DNA from: Alcanivorax sp. DSM 26293
GTDB taxonomy: Bacteria; Pseudomonadota; Gammaproteobacteria; Pseudomonadales; Alcanivoracaceae
Direction: 5' to 3'
DNA length: 64,000 nucleotides
NCBI RefSeq assembly: GCF_900107995.1
Contig: NZ_FNUM01000005.1
Span: forward strand, 124,001 to 188,000
The translations under genes were made by a program, and so were the position numbers. The notes under the pieces are model-generated. The model was given only the letters and a program-made list of their open reading frames with translations, did no database searches and was not told where the DNA came from. Of the stretch, positions 53,371 through 61,706 are shown piece by piece; position 1 is the stretch's first letter; every line of letters begins with the position of its first letter.

Positions 53371-54707
53371 CTTTCTCCATTCGTCGTTTTCTGGTTGCTT
53401 CCATCTTGATGGTGATCCTCGGTGGAGGACTGCTGCTGGGGATTCTTACCTATCGCACGATCTATCATGAACTGGATGAGCAGTACGATGCCGAACTGGT
53501 GCAGAGTGCTCACTTGTTGGCGGGTTTCTGGCAGGATGGTCACCCACCGGAGACCTCCCTTTCTGCGCTGGATAGTCAGGAATCCCGCTATCTGCGCTAT
53601 TTTATCTACCAGCTATGGCAGAGCGGCAAACTGGTTTCTGCCAGTGAAGGCTCTCCCGAATCTCCCCTGGTTGCGCTCAATGAGCGGCCCCATTACGAGG
53701 AAATCAAAGGCTGGCACGCCTATTCGTTACCCCTTTCGAATAATCGCTGGCTGATCCTGGCAGAGAGTGACTATGCCCGCCATTCCATGGTGAAAAATGT
53801 GGCGGGTTCTCTGCTCGCCCCGTACTTGATCAGTGTGCCTTTCGTGATGTTGCTGGTGTGGCTGGCGATTCGTCTTGGTCTGTCGCCGTTGTCGGATCTT
53901 GCCCGCTCGGTGAGCCGCCGATCCACGGATAACCTGACGCCGTTAACGGGGGGCAAGCAGGTACGTGAATTGGAACCGGTGAAAGAGGCGATCAATGCCT
54001 TGTTGCAACGCCTGGACGCTGGTATCGAGCGTGAAAAGCGGTTTACTGCAGATGCTGCCCATGAGTTAAGGACCCTGCTGATGGTGCTGCGATTGCACGC
54101 TGAGAACGCCCGTTCCCTGTCGGATCCGCAACTACGGGACGAATCCCTGCAAGGGCTGCAGGAAGCGGTAGGGCGCGCTGAGCGAATGCTTGAGCAGTTG
54201 CTGGTGCTGGCGCGGCTTGATCCTGCTCAGGGCCCACCTGAGCAGGGTGCCTGTGCAGATATCCTCAGGGTGGCAAGGGATACGTTGGCCTCGCTGGTGC
54301 CCCTGGGGGACCGTTTCAACCAGCAGCTTGTGTTGTGTCTGGAGGAATCCCTTCTGGTGGCAATGCCTGAGGAAGCCCTGCAGCTGGTGCTGCGTAACCT
54401 GATCGACAACGCCTGCCGCTATGCCTCGCCTGGCGTGATACAGGTGAATGCGGAGCGGCAGGGCCGTCAGGTCTCTATTGAAATCTCAGATAGTGGTGAG
54501 GGGTTGAGCGAAGAGCAATGGCAGCGCTATCGGGAACGTTTCAGTCGGGGGCATTCGGATAGCGATGGAGCCGGGCTGGGTTTGTCCATCGTCAATGGTC
54601 TGCTCTCTCTTTATGGCGGTAGTCTGACTTACCGTAAACGGTGTGCGCAGACTCCCGCAGCTGCTATCGTGTTACTCCCTGCCGCAACTCAGAAGCCTGG
54701 GCTATAG
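53367..54707 (+). CDS. QseC-like sensor histidine kinase
   Basis: 446 residues, two transmembrane helices (FLVASILMVILGGGLLLGIL; LLAPYLISVPFVMLLVWLAI) around a periplasmic sensor of about 135 residues. The H-box is FTADAAHELRTLLMVLRLHA: the near-invariant Pro after HELRT is Leu here. The ATPase domain is complete (LVLRNLIDNACRYASPG, EISDSGEGLSEEQWQRY, GAGLGLSIVNGL). It pairs with the upstream regulator. Its signal is unknown; context suggests envelope redox or metal stress. Confidence 0.88.
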   Translation: MTFSIRRFLVASILMVILGGGLLLGILTYRTIYHELDEQYDAELVQSAHLLAGFWQDGHPPETSLSALDSQESRYLRYFIYQLWQSGKLVSASEGSPESPLVALNERPHYEEIKGWHAYSLPLSNNRWLILAESDYARHSMVKNVAGSLLAPYLISVPFVMLLVWLAIRLGLSPLSDLARSVSRRSTDNLTPLTGGKQVRELEPVKEAINALLQRLDAGIEREKRFTADAAHELRTLLMVLRLHAENARSLSDPQLRDESLQGLQEAVGRAERMLEQLLVLARLDPAQGPPEQGACADILRVARDTLASLVPLGDRFNQQLVLCLEESLLVAMPEEALQLVLRNLIDNACRYASPGVIQVNAERQGRQVSIEISDSGEGLSEEQWQRYRERFSRGHSDSDGAGLGLSIVNGLLSLYGGSLTYRKRCAQTPAAAIVLLPAATQKPGL

Positions 54708-54735
54708 TAGCGGTTCGTCGATCTTGGGAGTGATC

Positions 54736-55743
54736 ATGAGTAACGAGAAATTCACCGAAAAAATGGGCGACGCCATGCTCGACCCCCGTCATAACCGGAT
54801 CTGGAAGGGCGTTCTCTGGCTACTGGGGTTGTTACTGCTGGTGGACGTGCTGCTGAGCTGGTACTGGAGTCAGGAACCGGAGCTGCGTGAATTGCCCAGC
54901 CGTGACAATGCGGTTGCCGGTGAAACCATTGCCCGGGAGCTGATTTTCGTTGCGGACACCTTGCTGTCCAAACCGGGGGGTTATCTCAGTAATGACATAC
55001 TCCCGCATCGTCTTTGGATGGATAATATGCCGTCCTGGGAATACGGTGTTCTGGTTCAAGTCCGTGATTTCACCCGGGTGCTGCGTCGTGACATGAGCCG
55101 CTCCCAGTCCCAGAGCCAGGAAGACCGGGATCTGGCCATTGCCGAGCCCCAGTTCAATTTTGACGCGCAAAGCTGGGCCATGCCGGCCACAGAAAGCGAA
55201 TATCGCCGGGGTATCAAGGCGCTGCAGCGTTATCTGGAGCGTCTCACCGATGCCAACGAAGGGGACGGTACCTTCTATGCCCGGGCCGATAACCTCAACT
55301 ACTGGCTCAACGAAGTGCAGAGCCGGCTGGGTTCTCTCAGTTTGAAACTGAGCCAGAGTGTGGGGCGCAGTGAGCTGAATATGGATGTGGGCAGTGCCGA
55401 GTCCGTTGCCAAACCCGGCAATGAAGAAGACTTTGTGAAAACGCCCTGGTTGAAGATTGACGATGCATTTTATGAAGCGCGTGGAGCGACCTGGGCCCTG
55501 ACGCAGCTGATGCGTGCCGCCGAGGTGGATTTCGCCGAAGTGCTCCGTAAAAAGAATGCCACTGTCAGCTTCCGGCAAATGGTCCGGGAACTGGAAGCCA
55601 CCCAGGAAACCCTGTGGAGCCCGTTGATTCTCAACGGCGACGGCTTCGGCATGCTGGCCAACCATTCCCTGGTCATGGCCAACTATGTGACCCGCGCCAA
55701 TGCGGCCCTGGTGGATCTGCGGAAACTGTTGCAGGAAGGGTAA
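54736..55743 (+). CDS. DUF2333 family inner-membrane protein
   Basis: 335 residues starting behind GGGAG. One N-terminal transmembrane helix (VLWLLGLLLLVDVLLSWYWS) anchors a largely helical periplasmic domain with LSNDILPHRLWMDNMPSWEY, RDFTRVLRRDMSRSQSQSQE and ADNLNYWLNEVQSRLGSLS, all DUF2333 features. Function is unknown. It follows the kinase gene by 28 bp but the family is widely conserved on its own, so it need not belong to the flavin cluster. Confidence 0.85.
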   Translation: MSNEKFTEKMGDAMLDPRHNRIWKGVLWLLGLLLLVDVLLSWYWSQEPELRELPSRDNAVAGETIARELIFVADTLLSKPGGYLSNDILPHRLWMDNMPSWEYGVLVQVRDFTRVLRRDMSRSQSQSQEDRDLAIAEPQFNFDAQSWAMPATESEYRRGIKALQRYLERLTDANEGDGTFYARADNLNYWLNEVQSRLGSLSLKLSQSVGRSELNMDVGSAESVAKPGNEEDFVKTPWLKIDDAFYEARGATWALTQLMRAAEVDFAEVLRKKNATVSFRQMVRELEATQETLWSPLILNGDGFGMLANHSLVMANYVTRANAALVDLRKLLQEG

Positions 55744-55746
55744 AAA

Positions 55747-55906
55747 GGCAATTAATAGTTAACAGTTAGTAATTAATAGTTGCGCGCTCTGCGTCAGCTT
55801 TTACTCCAAGCAAAGAGGCCGCGCCCACAGGTTGGGCGCGGCCTCTTGCGTTTCAGACAAAACAAATCCTGTCCGCAGCGTTATTAATTATTCATTATTA
55901 ATTATG
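55747..55906. repeat. Composite nested hairpin element after the DUF2333 gene
   Basis: Outer arms of AATTAATAGTTAACAGTTAG type (about 55750-55785) pair with TTATTAATTATTCATTATTA (about 55883-55902). Inside is the stem AGAGGCCGCGCCCA/TGGGCGCGGCCTCT (55814-55847) in a 45-bp block identical to one after speD. It separates convergent genes. Confidence 0.72.
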
Positions 55907-55907
55907 T

Positions 55908-56771
55908 TTACGCCGCATTCTTTTCCTTCACTTGCGGCAGGCTGGCGCGCCATTTTTCGATCAGGGCGCTGTTGTCGTCTTCCCAGGGATGGAAACCGGG
56001 TTTCAGGTAACTGAACCAGGCGGGGATGACGCTGCTGATGACGCCACGGTAGCCGAAGCCTTTCCACAGGCCCTTGGCCAGGGTCAGGGGCTGGCGGTGG
56101 ATGCCGTCGCGTTTGAGCATTTGCCAGGTGAAGTAGGAGGTGAAGCCCACCAGGTAAGCAGAGCCGGACAGGAAGGTGCGCTGCCGCTCCAGATAGTTGT
56201 CGCTCACGTCCTTGTAGAGGTCGTAGGCCACGGCCTTGTGCTCGGTTTCCTCAATGGCATGCCAGACCCACAGGTTGCGCACCGAGGGATGCATTTTTTC
56301 CACCAGGTCCGGGCGACGCAGAATGGCATCGGCGAGAATCGCGGTGATGTGCTCCAGACCGGCCGTGGCTGCCAGCTGCTGCTGCTGGCTCATGTACTTG
56401 CGGGCGCCGGCCAGCAGTTTGCGGGTTACCGCCAGAGCATGATTGACGATATCGTCGTATTGGCCGTCGGCAATAAGATCATTGAAGGCCTGATGCTCCA
56501 GGGAGTGCATGGCTTCCTGGCCGATAAAACCGGAGATGTCTTTCTGGCGGTCCGGGCCTTTTGCCTGGTCGCGCAGGGCGCGAACGGAATCCACGAAGAA
56601 ACGTTCGCCATCCGGGAAGGTCAGCGACATCACGTTCAACACATGGGTGAGCACCGGGTCATTGTCGAACCAGTAGGGCTGGTCTTCCAGACCCTCGAAG
56701 GTGAACCCCATGCGACGAGGGGTGATGCTGATAGCCGGTGTTTTCCGTTTTTTGATCAGTCGTAGCTTCAT
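55908..56771 (-). CDS. PF10118-type predicted metal-dependent hydrolase
   Basis: 287 residues. The motif set E-x-x-H repeated through a helical domain is visible: FIGQEAMHSLEHQAFNDLIA, GLEHITAILADAILRRPDL, and WVWHAIEETEHKAVAYDLYK, as in ferritin-like di-iron/metal-dependent hydrolases of this family. Such genes are common in hydrocarbon-degrading and lipid-rich bacteria, but the reaction is unknown. It is divergent from an AraC regulator, with a perfect palindrome between them. Confidence 0.83.
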   Translation of the reverse strand: MKLRLIKKRKTPAISITPRRMGFTFEGLEDQPYWFDNDPVLTHVLNVMSLTFPDGERFFVDSVRALRDQAKGPDRQKDISGFIGQEAMHSLEHQAFNDLIADGQYDDIVNHALAVTRKLLAGARKYMSQQQQLAATAGLEHITAILADAILRRPDLVEKMHPSVRNLWVWHAIEETEHKAVAYDLYKDVSDNYLERQRTFLSGSAYLVGFTSYFTWQMLKRDGIHRQPLTLAKGLWKGFGYRGVISSVIPAWFSYLKPGFHPWEDDNSALIEKWRASLPQVKEKNAA

Positions 56772-56785
56772 TGGTGTCTCCTCAA

Positions 56786-56822
56786 GATGTCATTGCTGAC
56801 ATCAGTCAATGACATCTACTAT
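56786..56822. promoter_or_regulatory. Palindromic operator overlapping an AraC-gene promoter
   Basis: GATGTCATTG (56786-56795) and CAATGACATC (56807-56816) are exact reverse complements around CTGACATCAGT, which is itself nearly symmetric. TTGCTG (56793-56798) and TACTAT (56817-56822) are spaced 18 bp and would make a sigma70-type plus-strand promoter lying across the palindrome. This suggests control of the AraC gene and the divergent hydrolase by one dimeric regulator. Confidence 0.62.
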
Positions 56823-56864
56823 GCGAGGTCTTGCAGTCAAGGTCTTGTCGTGGAGGGCCAACAA

Positions 56865-57893
56865 ATGGTGAGTTCGGGCCGTCCCTGGGGAAATGCCGGC
56901 ATACCGGGTATTTATGTGGTGTTGCTCTATGATGTGCTGGCGGGCATGGGGCTGGATGCCCCGTCCCTGCTGGCAGGACTGGGAGTGAGCCGCGATGAGC
57001 TGCTGGCCCCGGACCGGCGGGTATCCATGTCCCTGGCCCAGACGGTGGCCGAGCGGGGGGTGGCCATGGTGGGAGAGCAGGGGCTGGGATTCCGCTATGC
57101 CCGGGCCATGAGCATTACCCTGCACGGCCCGGTGGGTCTACTGGCCCTGTCCAGCGCCAGCGCCCAGGATGCGCTGGATGCCGCGTGCCGGTTTCTGGGG
57201 CTGCGAGCTCCGTTTCTGGTCATTGACCAGACCCGCCAGGGAGAGCTTGCCCATCTGCAGCTACGCAGTACGGCAACCCTGGGCGTGGCCCATGATTTTG
57301 TTGTCGAAGCCATGCTGGTGGGCCTCGTGTTCATGATCGAGCAGTTGCTGGATGCGCCCCCGCAGGGCCTGGAGATTCGCCGCCGGGGGCCGGCGCCTGC
57401 CTATCTGTCGACCCTGAAACAGGAAGTGGGGGTGCCGGTGTTGTTCGACCAGGGTGAGGATGCCCTGGTTTTTCCCCAGTCAGCGCTGGCGGCCCGGCCT
57501 CGCTTGGCGGATCCCCAGGTGGCGGCCCTGGCTCGGGAGCAATGCGAGCTGGAATTCCGTCAGTGGCGTACCGAGGAGGATGGTGTCATGGCCGAGCGTA
57601 TCCGCAGTGCTCTCCAGGATCGTCCCGCGCCGTTACCCTCCCTGGAGACCATGGCAGAAAAACTGTCGGTGTCCCCCCGCACTCTCAAACGCCACCTGCA
57701 ACAGTCCGGACTCAGCTATCGCCAGCTCCAGGACGAGGAGCGTTATCGGCAGGCACAACGTCTGCTGGCCAAGCCGGATAACAGCATCAGCGAGGTGGCC
57801 TATACGCTGGGGTACAGCGATGTGGCCAACTTTTCCAAGGCGTTCAAGCGCTGGAGTGGGGCGACGCCACGGGCGTACCGGGAGCAGAGATAG
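56865..57893 (+). CDS. AraC-family regulator with PF12625-type N-terminal domain
   Basis: 342 residues from ATG 56865, chosen because GGAGGG (about 56852-56857) sits 7 bases upstream; starting at 56787 would place the operator inside the gene. N-terminal sensor domain: YARAMSITLHGPVGLLALSS, ACRFLGLRAPFLVIDQTRQG. C-terminal DNA-binding domain: ETMAEKLSVSPRTLKRHLQQ, ISEVAYTLGYSDVANFSKAF with KRWSGATPRAYR. Probably regulates the divergent PF10118 hydrolase; related regulators respond to fatty-acid-type or small organic ligands. Confidence 0.86.
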   Translation: MVSSGRPWGNAGIPGIYVVLLYDVLAGMGLDAPSLLAGLGVSRDELLAPDRRVSMSLAQTVAERGVAMVGEQGLGFRYARAMSITLHGPVGLLALSSASAQDALDAACRFLGLRAPFLVIDQTRQGELAHLQLRSTATLGVAHDFVVEAMLVGLVFMIEQLLDAPPQGLEIRRRGPAPAYLSTLKQEVGVPVLFDQGEDALVFPQSALAARPRLADPQVAALAREQCELEFRQWRTEEDGVMAERIRSALQDRPAPLPSLETMAEKLSVSPRTLKRHLQQSGLSYRQLQDEERYRQAQRLLAKPDNSISEVAYTLGYSDVANFSKAFKRWSGATPRAYREQR

Positions 57894-58098
57894 GAGTAAG
57901 CTTTAAGCTGCAAGCTACAAGGCGCGGGGAAGGCCTGGAGATGGGTGCTCTGCCGTGCCCGCGCATGGAGATCTGCCATGGAAATCAAGGCATCTGAAAA
58001 AGAAAAGGCCGCGCCCTGTTGAAGGGGCGCGGCCTCTTAGCTTTCTGCTTGCCGCGAAACTATCTCGCGTTGCAGCTTGAAGCTTGTGGCTTGCAGCT
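57894..58098. repeat. Composite hairpin element of the AAGCTGCAAGCT type
   Basis: Outer arms: AAGCTTTAAGCTGCAAGCTA (about 57900-57919) with TTGCAGCTTGAAGCTTGTGG (about 58071-58090), including inner CGCG. An internal stem AAGGCCGCGCCC/GGGGCGCGGCCTCT (about 58005-58038) is of the shared terminator-like family. It lies between convergent AraC and ppa genes. Confidence 0.68.
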
Positions 58099-58102
58099 CG
58101 CC

Positions 58103-58633
58103 TTACGCTTTTTCGTAGGCTTCCACAGACTTCAGGATCTCGGCCTTGGCGGCTTCGGCGCCGTCCCAGCCATCGACCTTCACCCACTTGCCCGCTTCCA
58201 GCTCTTTGTAGTGCTCGAAGAAGTGCTTGATCTGAGCCAGCAGCAGCTCGGGCAGATCGTTGATGTCTTTCACGTTGTCGTAGATCTTGGTCAGCTTGGT
58301 GTGCGGCACGGCAACCAGCTTGGCATCTTTGCCCGCTTCGTCAGTCATGTTCAGGATGCCGACCGGGCGACAACGGATCACGGAACCGGGAACCACCGGG
58401 TACGGGGTTACAACCAGCACGTCCAGCGGGTCGCCGTCTTCAGACAGGGTGTTGGGGATGTAGCCGTAGTTGGCCGGATAGAACATGGGGGTTGCCATGA
58501 AACGGTCGACGAATACGGCGTTGCTGTCTTTATCGATCTCGTACTTGATCGGGTCAGCATTGGCCGGGATCTCGATGGCCACGTAAATGTCTTCCGGAAT
58601 CTCTTTACCGGCGGGAACCTTAGCAAAATCCAT
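58103..58633 (-). CDS. ppa: Inorganic pyrophosphatase
   Basis: Soluble family I enzyme hydrolysing pyrophosphate. 176 residues: [40 protein letters not shown] and the metal-binding signature [14 protein letters not shown] with three Asp, plus [14 protein letters not shown]. Normal length. Ribosome-binding AGGAC precedes the ATG. Single-gene unit. Confidence 0.97.
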   Translation of the reverse strand: MDFAKVPAGKEIPEDIYVAIEIPANADPIKYEIDKDSNAVFVDRFMATPMFYPANYGYIPNTLSEDGDPLDVLVVTPYPVVPGSVIRCRPVGILNMTDEAGKDAKLVAVPHTKLTKIYDNVKDINDLPELLLAQIKHFFEHYKELEAGKWVKVDGWDGAEAAKAEILKSVEAYEKA

Positions 58634-58757
58634 GGTCTGTCCTTCTCAAACAGGGTTGGTGGTGGGCGCGGATTATAGCAATGCAGGGCGGCTCCGGCTA
58701 ATGGCGCAAGGGCGTAACCCGGAGGGTGAGAAGAAAGGCTTTATGGTCAATGAGTTA

Positions 58758-58779
58758 GGGAGCCCGGGGCGGGGCTCCC
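58758..58779 (-). terminator. Strong hairpin downstream of the rhodanese gene
   Basis: GGGAGCCC (58758-58765) pairs with GGGCTCCC (58772-58779) just past the rhodanese stop. There is no U-run on either strand, so it may protect the mRNA 3' end instead of terminating by itself. Confidence 0.5.
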
Positions 58780-58795
58780 CGGGCGTCTTGCAATG

Positions 58796-59161
58796 TTATT
58801 GGGCGGCTTCCCAGCCGGGGTAGTTGCCTTCCAGCAGGCGGACTTTCTTGAAACCTGCGTCCTCCAGCAGGGTGGCGGCGGCGCTGGCGCGGCGGCCGGA
58901 CACGCAGTACAGCACGATTTCCTGCTTGCGGTATTGCTTGAGCATGTCCAGGTGCTGGTCCATCTGTTTGGCCGGTACCATGATGGCGCCGGGAATATGG
59001 CCGGCCAGGTATTCATCCTCATTTCGTACATCAATGATGATGGGCGCGCGATCGGCCTGCATGGCCTGTTTGAGCTCGTTGACGCTGATGCTGTCGGCAG
59101 CCCACAACGGGGTGCCAAGGACACTGAGCACTACAAGTAGAACCAGGTTGATACGTTTCAT
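58796..59161 (-). CDS. Exported single-domain rhodanese
   Basis: 121 residues with a signal peptide (MKRINLVLLVVLSVLGTPLW, cleavage near LWAAD) and one rhodanese domain: IIIDVRNEDEYLAGHIPGAI, active-site loop VLYCVSGRRASAAATLLEDA with the catalytic Cys, and RLLEGNYPGWEAAQ. Start 59161 is preceded by AGGAG. It acts in the periplasm, probably in sulfur transfer or thiol maintenance; the substrate is unknown. Confidence 0.88.
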   Translation of the reverse strand: MKRINLVLLVVLSVLGTPLWAADSISVNELKQAMQADRAPIIIDVRNEDEYLAGHIPGAIMVPAKQMDQHLDMLKQYRKQEIVLYCVSGRRASAAATLLEDAGFKKVRLLEGNYPGWEAAQ

Positions 59162-59477
59162 GACGTTGACTCCTGTCGGGTTTGCCATTCCTGCAACTCT
59201 TGTCACAGCCTGCCCGCACCTCTCACCATCCGGGGAATCGAGGGCTTGGCCGTGGGATGGGAAACACTTGCCGGGCGCGGCTGGCACGTTCATACACGAA
59301 CGTCTGGTTTAGACAACGCGTCGAGGCTTTTGCTCACGGGGTCTCCATTTATTTCTGACGCTACCACCGCGAGGCTGCGGAGAACAGTCAACCGGTGCAC
59401 GTCCGTGACTTTTGACGTGTAAACGGCACAATATCCGCCATCTGTATTCTGCCAGCCGGCCCCAAGGAGCGCGTGCC
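59162..59477. other. Divergent rhodanese/upp intergenic region
   Basis: 316 bp without a gene. It contains the small perfect palindrome ACGTTCATACACGAACGT (about 59287-59304) and TTGACG at 59412-59417, which could be the -35 element for upp although no well-spaced -10 is evident. No attenuator-like T-run before upp was found. Confidence 0.4.
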
Positions 59478-60104
59478 ATGTCTGTTCATGAAATCACTCA
59501 CCCTCTGGTCAAACACAAGCTGGGTCTGCTGCGTCAGCAGAGTCTGAGCACCCGCAGCTTTCGCCAGCTTACCGCGGAAGTGGGTAGCCTGCTGACCTAC
59601 GAGGCCACCAGTGATCTGGAGTTGGAGGATTATCAGGTGGACACCTGGATGGGACCGGCGCCGGCCCAGCGCATCAAGGGCAAGAAAGTGACGGTGGTGC
59701 CCATCCTTCGTGCCGGTATCGGCATGCTCGATGGGGTGCTGGAGCTGATTCCCAGCGCCAAGGTCAGCGTCGTGGGGGTCTATCGCAATGAAGACACCCT
59801 GGAACCGGTGGCCTACTTTGAAAAGCTGGCCCACGACATTGATGAACGTCTGGCGCTGGTGGTGGACCCCATGCTGGCGACGGGGGGCTCCCTGGTGGCC
59901 TGTATCGACATGCTGAAAAAGGCGGGTTGCCAACAGATCCGTGCCCTGGTGCTGGTGGCGGCGCCGGAGGGCATTGGGAGGGTCCGGGCTGCGCATCCGG
60001 ACGTGGACATCTACACCGCCTCGGTGGATCAGGGGCTCAACGACGATGGCTATATCGTGCCCGGCCTGGGAGATGCCGGGGACAAGATCTTCGGGACTCG
60101 CTAG
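59478..60104 (+). CDS. upp: Uracil phosphoribosyltransferase
   Basis: Salvages uracil to UMP with PRPP. 208 residues: [60 protein letters not shown], the PRPP-binding [20 protein letters not shown] and [20 protein letters not shown] at the C-terminus. AAGGAG precedes the ATG. It forms a pyrimidine salvage pair with uraA 82 bp downstream. Confidence 0.97.
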   Translation: MSVHEITHPLVKHKLGLLRQQSLSTRSFRQLTAEVGSLLTYEATSDLELEDYQVDTWMGPAPAQRIKGKKVTVVPILRAGIGMLDGVLELIPSAKVSVVGVYRNEDTLEPVAYFEKLAHDIDERLALVVDPMLATGGSLVACIDMLKKAGCQQIRALVLVAAPEGIGRVRAAHPDVDIYTASVDQGLNDDGYIVPGLGDAGDKIFGTR

Positions 60105-60186
60105 CCCTTCCCGCTGGAGCCTTGCGAGCAAGACTCCAGGGATCACTACCGTCATTGGTGTTCGCGGCCTTAAAGGAGCCATCGGC

Positions 60187-61485
60187 ATGCAACAGCCCGG
60201 ATTCTGGAACTGGAAAATTATCCTTATTGGTGCGCAGATGCTGTTCGTGGCCTTCGGCGCCATGGTGCTGATGCCGTTGCTCACCGGGCTGGACCCCAGC
60301 GTGGCCCTGTTCACCGCCGGTCTGGGTACGTTGTTGTTTCAGTGGATTACCCGCCGATCGGTGCCGGTGTTCCTGGCCTCCTCCTTTGTATTTGTGGCGC
60401 CTATTGCCCATGGGGTCGCACAGTGGGGCGTGTCCGCCACCATGGGCGCGCTGTTGTGCACCGCCGTGGTCTATGTGGTGCTGGGCGGGCTGGTCAAATG
60501 GCGTGGCCCGGGTTTCTTGCATCGTCTGATGCCGCCGGTGGTCACTGGCCCCATCATCATGGTGATTGGATTGAGTCTGGCGCCCACGGCGGTGAACTTT
60601 GCCATGGGTATGACCGGCAATGGCGCCGAGCGGCTCTTCCCCTACGGCGAGGCACTACTGGTGTCCATGGTGGCCCTGCTTGCCACTATGCTGGTGGCGA
60701 CCCTGGGGCGGGGACTATTCCGCCTATTGCCCATTCTTTGTGGTGTGGTCAGTGGGTACCTGGCAGCCCTGCTGATGGGGATGGTGGATTTCTCGGCGGT
60801 GGAAGAGGCGGGCTGGTTGGCCATGCCGGACTTTGTGGCGCCCAGTTTTCAATGGCAGGCGATCCTGTTCATGGTGCCGGTGGCCCTGGCCCCGGCCATC
60901 GAACACGTGGGGGATGTCCTGGCGATCAGCAGCGTCACCGGCAAGGATTACATCCGTAAACCCGGCCTGCATCGCACTCTGACCGGTGACGGTATTGCCA
61001 GCATGGCGGCGGCCCTGTTCGGTGGTCCGCCCAATACCACCTATTCGGAAGTTACCGGGGCGGTGATGCTGACCAAAGTGTTCAATCCGGTGGTGATGAC
61101 CTGGACCGCATTGTTTGCCATCAGCCTGGCCTTTATCGGCAAATTCGGATTGCTGTTGCAAAGCATCCCCACGCCAGTGATGGGGGGCATCCTGATTCTC
61201 ATGTTCGGCTCCATCGCCAGTGTGGGCATGAGTACCCTGATCAAGGCCCGGGTGGACCTTAACGCCCAACGCAACCTGGTCATTGTGGCAGTGACACTGA
61301 TCTTTGGTATTGGTGGCATGGTGATGGGCAATGGTGATTTCACTTTGCAGGGGATCAGCCTGTGCGGACTGGTGGCAGTGATTCTGAACCAGGTTCTGCC
61401 GGATCACACCGGCACAGAGGAAGATCTGGGTGAGGAGCATGCCTGCAAGGAGAACTGGTCAGAGCAGCGCAAGGACAGTCATTAA
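60187..61485 (+). CDS. uraA: Uracil/xanthine permease UraA family
   Basis: Proton-coupled nucleobase transporter of the NCS2/NAT family. 432 residues from ATG 60187 behind AAAGGAG. About 14 hydrophobic segments; MLFVAFGAMVLMPLLTGLDP, PVTGPIIMVIGLSLAPTAVN (given as PPVVTGPIIMVIG in the protein) and FGGPPNTTYSEVTGAVMLTK with ATxx/TTY-S-E match UraA. The upp-uraA pairing supports uracil uptake. C-terminal tail is charged. Confidence 0.92.
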   Translation: MQQPGFWNWKIILIGAQMLFVAFGAMVLMPLLTGLDPSVALFTAGLGTLLFQWITRRSVPVFLASSFVFVAPIAHGVAQWGVSATMGALLCTAVVYVVLGGLVKWRGPGFLHRLMPPVVTGPIIMVIGLSLAPTAVNFAMGMTGNGAERLFPYGEALLVSMVALLATMLVATLGRGLFRLLPILCGVVSGYLAALLMGMVDFSAVEEAGWLAMPDFVAPSFQWQAILFMVPVALAPAIEHVGDVLAISSVTGKDYIRKPGLHRTLTGDGIASMAAALFGGPPNTTYSEVTGAVMLTKVFNPVVMTWTALFAISLAFIGKFGLLLQSIPTPVMGGILILMFGSIASVGMSTLIKARVDLNAQRNLVIVAVTLIFGIGGMVMGNGDFTLQGISLCGLVAVILNQVLPDHTGTEEDLGEEHACKENWSEQRKDSH

Positions 61486-61706
61486 CTGGTACATCCGTGC
61501 CTTTATTGAGGCGTTATTCTCTTTTTCTTAAGCAAATGCTTTTCAGGATAAAAAGTTCTTTGCTTATTATTTTGCAAAATGATCTGAGCAAAATAATTTT
61601 TAAGCTATATTTTTGTAAAATTACATCTTTGTAACTGTTTCTGTCATTTTAATTGCGCATGGTTTGTTCCTGATGAACCAAGGAAGCTGTCAAAAGGGAA
61701 CAGACT
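61486..61706. promoter_or_regulatory. AT-rich leader of the repeat lipoprotein gene
   Basis: 221 bp markedly AT-rich compared with the rest of the window (TTATTATTTTGCAAAATGAT, TTTTTAAGCTATATTTTTGT). TTTGCAAAA is a small palindrome. The composition suggests a strong or curved promoter, possibly bound by nucleoid proteins. AAAGGGAACAG just before 61707 is the ribosome-binding region. Confidence 0.45.
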
